A DNA stretch of 20,206 nucleotides from a virus, in the IMG/VR virus record IMGVR_UViG_3300005909_000011, positions 1 through 20,206 of that record; one strand, written 5' to 3'. The translations under genes were made by a program, and so were the position numbers. Under the pieces are notes generated by a model. It was not told the origin of the DNA. It did not search any database and worked only from the letters and a program-made list of their open reading frames with translations. Shown one piece after another: positions 17,101-20,206 of the stretch (within the stretch, counting starts at the first letter, position 1; every line of letters begins with the position of its first letter).

Positions 17101-17146
17101 GATATGTCAATTTTCAATAGAGATGGATGATGAATTTGAACTTTAA
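14126..17146 (+). CDS. Tail hub protein with C-terminal five-bladed propeller-like domain
   Basis: The ATG directly follows the tape measure stop. Residues 1-560 resemble a tail hub or Tal-like baseplate protein: VEIWDTNSGIVFTGLVDKSQ, a block ending in NCVDFTGLIKIFGEQL, a second half with GNGNINVKSKYFEDEVEGAS, and FDRDWIVISKQLNKTNFSTK near residue 532. Residues about 560-680 are a beta-rich linker. From residue 681 (DTGWDWKVDP) to the end, five units recur with an Asp/Asn-Gly-x-Tyr/Leu strand motif at residues 714, 780, 835, 899 and 975. The second unit is the weakest, with DRY in place of DG. Together with FSCNDPSLESW and the first-blade pattern GAGWREVYVAPSG, this resembles five-bladed propellers of the GH32/43/130 type. 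The domain probably binds, and could cleave, a surface glycan. Catalytic residues were not identified. Confidence 0.75.
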   Translation: MLYVKFIQNWSNSELTNTGTPETPAYAYDEPKNTSVYSDGLKLKDIDYDAESYMADDFFLREPREAKIELFRDDDDWLRDNFLYQNDNEINHVLYMDEDGTILEYEGIDPDLSIGDQLDGGTIDDKEVLIQQFSKIIVEIWDTNSGIVFTGLVDKSQTSATHKRITLNCVDFTGLIKIFGEQLIKIIIDDPDIEDYYQFIVSINIIDELFDKIKNFTKLEITTSNGVENYTNGIVTNNNNNLDINDYDIIWEPDNQYYNGDVETFQDVSIFASDEEKAFIIYKCFTWSKTYETSDPQQYTVTDFYLTILAYEWNVDGISGVNYATYLLAYHGPPGDIVYMTAINAVKQFQTVKLMAAAFIDDDLLINYVAINSSGNYDIIQITQDRYSVAIPIYADTYEYMELFKTILFLNILTIYADGNGNINVKSKYFEDEVEGASTIINERDIMDGYTLGAIEKDEIEMSDALEPIWYDTETEGALYDNLDNKMKEEFSELFISRFPIEFNGSIKYNSVDIGTINDIIIGSKLEFFDRDWIVISKQLNKTNFSTKIKAFGLGEISTYIPGPLLLTMPLIRNEELNNTLDLAAGTEITVSSIDTDANTITLSWLPDIVTVVSPTVGKEWALLNLNNFSVADPGLTGDYEDIMKITSGTYSTKVLNYTAVLGAEGNWNVGDRVALYNALDTGWDWKVDPLIEESGAGWREVYVAPSGIFQKIDGTYVMLVLGKNSANVKSIGAFSCNDPSLESWSVMNGDAAIFTHGAYAWCANSISMYKCMLVEGETDRYIAYVAGDNAGSVWNIGYVKFNEDFSNIVWSADSIIDSSAYADGFTGASVINHNGMYRMMVVGRSADILTEAWEVVEATSTTQEGPFINQEVIMAGITDNQGIFNSSHTDAFSYFKYDGKLYCIIGGTSRWRESGNKVNRIYGLMKFNDSTETWTILDQSPLFMNPLAGYYMWGADWAWGQDHLGGTPTLNYYNGKLYNYMTANNGTDAYKICQFSIEMDDEFEL

Positions 17147-17161
17147 TAAAAGGAGATTATA

Positions 17162-17209
17162 ATGAGATTATTTGGAACTAAAATAAAAGATTTTGGATTA
17201 GCGAATTAA
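17162..17209 (+). CDS. 15-residue micro-ORF with strong SD
   Basis: An ATG at 17162 lies 6 bases after a clear AAAAGGAG (SD core 17152-17155). The ORF encodes MRLFGTKIKDFGLAN and stops at 17207-17209, 8 bases before the next start. It could be a leader peptide that couples ribosomes to the next gene, a tiny structural peptide or a decayed gene end. The evidence is the SD and position only. Confidence 0.4.
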   Translation: MRLFGTKIKDFGLAN

Positions 17210-17217
17210 GAGGTGAT

Positions 17218-17742
17218 ATGAGTTATATATTTGAAAGCACGAATAAGATACTTTTTAAGCTTAAAAATTTATCTAATGGTTATGGACCTTATCAAGCAAA
17301 AGATTTTGATGGATTTGCTGATTGGAAACCAAAAGATGAAAATAAACATGAAGTAAATATTAATCAAGAGTTATTAGTTGACCCTATAGGTATGAGAATG
17401 GGAATAGATATTGAAATTATTAATAGAGATGGAGTAAACGATCAGAGTGATTTACTACAATTATTGGATTGGGTTAATATGGTTCAAAGGGGAACTCATA
17501 GGTTAATAGTATATCCATCTTATGATGCAGATATGAATATAACAACTTTAGATAGTTTTGAGTGCGTTATGGATGGATATTATGAAGTTGAAAAATTACA
17601 TAGTTTCTTGAAATCGGGGCAAAACTTTAAATTTAAGTTTAGGGAATATATTCCAAATAAAATGTATATTCCTAAGATACCATCTCAGTTTACCGGTGGA
17701 ACTATATTCCGTATTAACTCAGGTCGTATAATAGGAACTTAA
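17218..17742 (+). CDS. Putative baseplate / distal tail protein
   Basis: The 174-residue protein starts behind AGAGGTGAT (17210-17217), an extended SD placed close to the ATG. The sequence is beta-rich with a single long amphipathic helix (QSDLLQLLDWVNMVQRGTHR), then LIVYPSYDAD, an ECVMDGYYEVEKL strand and FKFKFREYIP near the end. A tube-like beta sandwich with one helix and a final strand resembles distal-tail or baseplate-ring proteins, and its location directly after the hub supports that. I do not recognise a named family. Confidence 0.5.
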   Translation: MSYIFESTNKILFKLKNLSNGYGPYQAKDFDGFADWKPKDENKHEVNINQELLVDPIGMRMGIDIEIINRDGVNDQSDLLQLLDWVNMVQRGTHRLIVYPSYDADMNITTLDSFECVMDGYYEVEKLHSFLKSGQNFKFKFREYIPNKMYIPKIPSQFTGGTIFRINSGRIIGT

Positions 17743-17763
17743 TAAAATGAAAAGGAGATAAAA

Positions 17764-18663
17764 ATGGCACAAGAATTTGTAGCGAGAGTAAATTTAGCTC
17801 TATATGATCCAAACGGAACAACTATAACAACAGCCTCATTGAGAAAAGCGTATAAAGGTGCTGGTGGTTATGGTATAGTTGGAGATGCAGGAGATGGAGA
17901 CCCAGAATCAGTAGCTATTCCAGCATCTTCATTAAGTATGACAAGAGGTGTTGTATCGAGCTTCAATGCTGATTATTATAATTGGTATGTAGATATAGAT
18001 GTAAGTTATACTTATACTTTATTTATTGATACAGCCGCAACCACAACCTTAGTTTGTGAAATGTTTTTTAGCATGGATAAATTACCAGCAATTGGCGTTA
18101 ATTCAAAACATGTTGCAGGTGATGGTTCTGATCATAGTGCTGTTGCAAGTAATACATCCCATAGAGCTTTAGTAACTACAAACCCACATAGTGTAGATAC
18201 AAGTGCAGCAAATGGAGTTGATTTAGCAAATGTAGACAATACAAGTGATGCTACTAAAAATGCTGCTGCGGTTACATTAACAAATAAAACCTTAACAACT
18301 CCAGTTATTGAAAAAATATACCAAGATGCTGGAAAGACTAAATTACTTACCTTACCTGCTGATACAGATACTTTAGCGGTTAATGACGATATGTTAAGTG
18401 ATGATCAATTTCTTGCTAAATTAGTTGATGGTTCTGCTAACTCAAATGAAGCGTTATCTTATATATCTAATTTAATATCCGATAGTGCTGTTGTAGGTAG
18501 AATTATGGCAGAGCAAAAACGAACAAGTTATATTTCTGGGACAGTAACTCCTGTTGCTGCAGTTATTCCAGATTATGTTGGTCAAGAATATCTTGATACC
18601 GCAACTAATATTTGGTATAAATCAGTTGACTTGTTAGCCGCAAATTGGGAAGCGTTAAATTAA
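17764..18663 (+). CDS. Putative tail fibre protein
   Basis: The ATG follows AAAGGAG at 17752-17758. The 299-residue product has an N-terminal beta-rich attachment domain (EFVARVNLALYDPNGTTITT) to about residue 118. It is followed by a His-containing low-complexity stretch (AGDGSDHSAVASNTSHRALV then TTNPHSVD) and by VDNTSDATKNAAAVTLTNKT and LTTPVI, repeats typical of phage fibre shafts. The C-terminus (PDYVGQEYLDTATNIWYKS...NWEALN) is the 'P..G..Y.DT..N..Y....W..L' module seen at the end of many fibre or minor tail proteins. It would project from the baseplate, but no receptor-binding head is obvious, so the receptor contact may lie elsewhere. Confidence 0.65.
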   Translation: MAQEFVARVNLALYDPNGTTITTASLRKAYKGAGGYGIVGDAGDGDPESVAIPASSLSMTRGVVSSFNADYYNWYVDIDVSYTYTLFIDTAATTTLVCEMFFSMDKLPAIGVNSKHVAGDGSDHSAVASNTSHRALVTTNPHSVDTSAANGVDLANVDNTSDATKNAAAVTLTNKTLTTPVIEKIYQDAGKTKLLTLPADTDTLAVNDDMLSDDQFLAKLVDGSANSNEALSYISNLISDSAVVGRIMAEQKRTSYISGTVTPVAAVIPDYVGQEYLDTATNIWYKSVDLLAANWEALN

Positions 18664-18664
18664 T

Positions 18665-19036
18665 ATGAATTTTATTAAACAAGTTAATACTCCAGAATTA
18701 AATACAGTTAAACTACTTAATGTTGCAAGTGGTAAAACTGATACTGGTGCTATTAATACTAGCGATTCTCCACAAACACCTTTAGGTGAAACAGAAACTG
18801 CTGTTGAATCTCAAAAAAAAGTTGACCTTAGAATAACTAAATCAAAAGCAGATAGTATAGCGATTGGTGCGGATGTAACAGCTACATATTTAGCTGCTAA
18901 TAATTATCATAAAATATATTATCAAGCTACAGCTCCCGGTGATAAGGTAAGTGGTGATATATTTATTGATTCTGATACTAATAATATGCAGGTTTGGGAT
19001 GGTACGGATTGGCAAAATGTTCAAACACAAATATAA
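18665..19036 (+). CDS. Small fibre-associated protein with C-terminal W-module
   Basis: The 123-residue ORF starts one base after the preceding stop, with only a weak GGAAG upstream, so it is probably translated by coupling. Its C-terminal part (YYQATAPGDKVSGDIFIDSD, then TNNMQVWDGTDWQ) repeats the plan of the preceding protein's C-terminus: Pro, Gly, Asp-Ser/Thr, Asn, aromatic, then Trp. That module is common in phage fibre proteins. The N-terminal half is Ser/Thr-rich and probably a beta or disordered linker. It may be a fibre tip, a second fibre chain or a fibre segment split from the previous gene. Confidence 0.6.
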   Translation: MNFIKQVNTPELNTVKLLNVASGKTDTGAINTSDSPQTPLGETETAVESQKKVDLRITKSKADSIAIGADVTATYLAANNYHKIYYQATAPGDKVSGDIFIDSDTNNMQVWDGTDWQNVQTQI

Positions 19037-19062
19037 AAATGGTAAATGATTAAGGATATATC

Positions 19063-19203
19063 ATGAATGTAAACTCTACTCTAACTGATAGATCAGTAAA
19101 CTCTTCATTTACGGATAAGAGTATAAAATCAGTATTTACTGATAAGAGTATAAATAGTGAATTAACAAAATTAGAATTAGGAGGTGAAATAGGATGGCAA
19201 TAG
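19063..19203 (+). CDS. 46-residue protein built on 9-residue TDKS repeats
   Basis: An ATG at 19063 follows AAGGATA at 19052-19058 and opens a 46-codon frame ending in TAG at 19201-19203, overlapping the next gene's ATG at 19194. Residues 6-32 consist of three 9-residue units: TLTDRSVNS, SFTDKSIKS and VFTDKSINS, then ELTK. The repetition is at the protein level with codon variation between units, which suggests selection on the peptide. Its place among fibre and baseplate genes hints at a short beta-helical or beta-strand appendage, but no family is recognised. The end of the ORF carries the SD for the next gene (AGGAGGTGA), so the two are likely coupled. Confidence 0.65.
   Translation: MNVNSTLTDRSVNSSFTDKSIKSVFTDKSINSELTKLELGGEIGWQ
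19078..19158 (+). repeat. Three in-frame 27-base tandem repeats
   Basis: Three consecutive 27-base units encode the 9-residue repeats above. Units two and three share GATAAGAGTATAAA exactly; the first unit is more diverged (GATAGATCAGTAAA at the same place). The gradient suggests stepwise duplication. Confidence 0.75.
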
Positions 19204-19535
19204 CAAAAGATGCAATTAAAATTTATAGAGGAGATACATTTTCTTTTTCTATAGCTGTAACAAATTATGATGATACGGTATTTGATTTAACAGGTTATAC
19301 GCTTACGTTTACGGCAAGAGTTGGTTTAACAGGAACTGCTATTATATCAGAAGACTTTGTATGCACAACAAATCCAGAATTGGGAATTGCTTATGGAGTA
19401 TTAAGTTCTGCAATGACTAATTTAGATATTAAGAAATTTCAATATGATATACAAATAGCTAATGCAGATGATCCTGCAAAGGTTTATACAATAGCAATAG
19501 GTCAATTAATAATCATGCGAGATTTGACAGTATGA
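19194..19535 (+). CDS. BppU N-terminal-like baseplate protein
   Basis: The ATG follows a near-perfect SD (AGGAGGTGA, 19179-19187). The 113-residue product has the pattern of the N-terminal domain of phage upper baseplate proteins: IKIYRGDTFSFSIAVTNYDD, then FDLTGYTLTFTARVG, ELGIAYGVLSSAMTNL, KFQYDIQIANADDPAKVYTI and IGQLIIMRDLTV. The GD at the start, the 'DLTGYT' strand, the 'yDIQ' strand and the closing 'tI..G.l.v..D.T' are characteristic of this Ig-like fold. In lactococcal phages the domain anchors BppU to the baseplate; here it stands alone without the receptor-binding arm, so it may recruit another fibre protein. Confidence 0.7.
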   Translation: MAIAKDAIKIYRGDTFSFSIAVTNYDDTVFDLTGYTLTFTARVGLTGTAIISEDFVCTTNPELGIAYGVLSSAMTNLDIKKFQYDIQIANADDPAKVYTIAIGQLIIMRDLTV

Positions 19536-19544
19536 TTATTTATA

Positions 19545-19573
19545 TTGACAAAATTAAAATAATAAAATTAAAT
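19545..19573 (+). promoter_or_regulatory. Candidate sigma-70-type promoter
   Basis: A perfect TTGACA (19545-19550) is followed after 17 bases by TTAAAT (19568-19573, four of six matches to the -10 consensus). It lies in the 56-base gap before the gene at 19592. Transcription would start near 19580, almost on that gene's SD. A second TTGACA lies 21 bases upstream (19524-19529). In such AT-rich sequence the match is only suggestive. Confidence 0.3.
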
Positions 19574-19591
19574 TAAACGGAGGATAAGATT

Positions 19592-19915
19592 ATGAATGGA
19601 ATAATTCAAAACACAGTCGAAGGAATGACTAGCCCTAGTTATTCTGACAATACACTAGAATTTTCATGTAAGCATCGTGAATTAAAGTCAATTAGTGTAG
19701 TAAATGGAGACGCAGCACTAGCATTAACCTATAAGATCATTGGTTATTATGACAAGAACGAGAAGGCATCTTCTAATTTAAGAAGTGAGAATGATCTATT
19801 GGCTGGTGCATCGTTTAGTATACGAGAAAACTATAATCAATACGATCATATTAAGGTTTTCATTAAGAGTAAAACGGTAAGATTAGATTACTATGTTATT
19901 CAAAACTTTAAGTAA
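19592..19915 (+). CDS. Small beta-rich protein, unknown
   Basis: The ATG follows GGAGG at 19579-19583. The 107-residue product reads as alternating strands: LEFSCKHRELKSISVVNGDA, LALTYKIIGYYDKNE, ASFSIRENYNQYDHIKVFIK, then VRLDYYVIQNF. It has the look of a small single beta-sandwich domain, compatible with a virion surface or tail-associated protein, and it stands between a baseplate protein and a predicted exported protein. I do not recognise a family. It is the first gene after the candidate promoter. Confidence 0.6.
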   Translation: MNGIIQNTVEGMTSPSYSDNTLEFSCKHRELKSISVVNGDAALALTYKIIGYYDKNEKASSNLRSENDLLAGASFSIRENYNQYDHIKVFIKSKTVRLDYYVIQNFK

Positions 19916-19927
19916 GAGAGGGATATT

Positions 19928-20206
19928 ATGAAAAAGATACTATTAATTTTATGTATCATGGCAATATCTGTTGGAGTATTTGCCGATGGTGGTACTACTC
20001 CACAATTCAGATATGAAGATATGACAGAAGGACAATTTTGGGTAATTGACGAAGATGGAATTTCTGTAAATACTGAAACATTCCCAGATGTAGAAGTAGG
20101 AACACTAAACTTTACTGATGCTACAGAGCTTACAATAGCAACTGGAGAAGTTACAATAACTCAATCAGTTCATACAATAGACGGTGAGACCGATGCTGAT
20201 GATGAT
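19928..20206 (+). CDS. Exported or virion protein with Sec signal peptide (3' truncated)
   Basis: The ATG follows GAGAGGGA at 19916-19923 and the frame stays open to the window end (93 residues visible). Residues 1-19 form a clear Sec-type signal: two Lys, a hydrophobic core (ILLILCIMAISVGV) and a Phe-Ala cleavage point before Asp. There is no lipobox cysteine at the cleavage site. The later visible part (LTIATGEVTITQSVHTIDGE followed by TDADDD) matches from memory a domain common in phage minor structural proteins ('LTI..G.ITVT.S.HtvDtE...sDDL'). A signal peptide on a protein with that domain is unusual: it could be a host-exported surface protein or a virion protein with a mis-recruited leader. 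Confidence 0.7.
   Translation, partial: MKKILLILCIMAISVGVFADGGTTPQFRYEDMTEGQFWVIDEDGISVNTETFPDVEVGTLNFTDATELTIATGEVTITQSVHTIDGETDADDD

Noticed and set aside
16166-17146. Hub C-terminus as a diversity-generating retroelement target
   Set aside because: No C-type lectin signature, no template repeat and no reverse transcriptase in the window.

Overview
The window is the late structural (head and tail) module of an AT-rich tailed double-stranded DNA phage or prophage. Every supported gene is on the + strand, packed head to tail with gaps of a few bases, ATGA or ATG-adjacent junctions and strong Shine-Dalgarno (SD) sites. The code is standard: TGA is used as a stop and Trp is TGG. The strong SD use argues against a Bacteroidetes-type host, but the host cannot be named from this sequence. 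The long tape measure gene and the absence of a sheath-like gene suggest a long non-contractile tail (siphovirus morphology). The head genes look PBSX/XkdE-XkdF-XkdG-like.

Head region (1-7424): C-terminal part of the large terminase (its 5' end is outside the window), portal protein, an XkdF-like prohead protease with a C-terminal scaffold region that appears to be made separately from an internal SD and ATG, a major capsid protein carrying an inserted beta-rich domain, a hairpin terminator, two small related proteins, and two head-tail connector/neck candidates.

Tail region (7443-17742): two tandem paralogous tail-tube-like proteins separated by a second terminator, a tail assembly chaperone pair overlapping in the -1 frame (probable programmed frameshift), a tail-completion-like protein, a 1293-residue TP901-type tape measure protein, and a 1006-residue hub protein whose C-terminus carries five evenly spaced blade-like repeats resembling a five-bladed glycosidase-type beta-propeller. 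A 15-codon micro-ORF and a 174-residue baseplate-like protein follow.

Distal region (17764-20206): fibre-like proteins, a 46-residue protein made largely of three 9-residue repeats, a BppU-N-like baseplate protein, a candidate promoter, an unknown small protein, and the start of a gene that joins a Sec signal peptide to a domain found in phage structural proteins. It runs off the window end.

The best candidates for something not routinely annotated are the nested scaffold gene, the capsid insertion domain, the hub-propeller fusion, the SD-plus-slippery arrangement in the chaperone gene, the 9-residue repeat mini-gene and the signal-peptide structural protein. I saw no tRNA, CRISPR array, insertion sequence or integrase. 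No gap between genes exceeds 75 bases.
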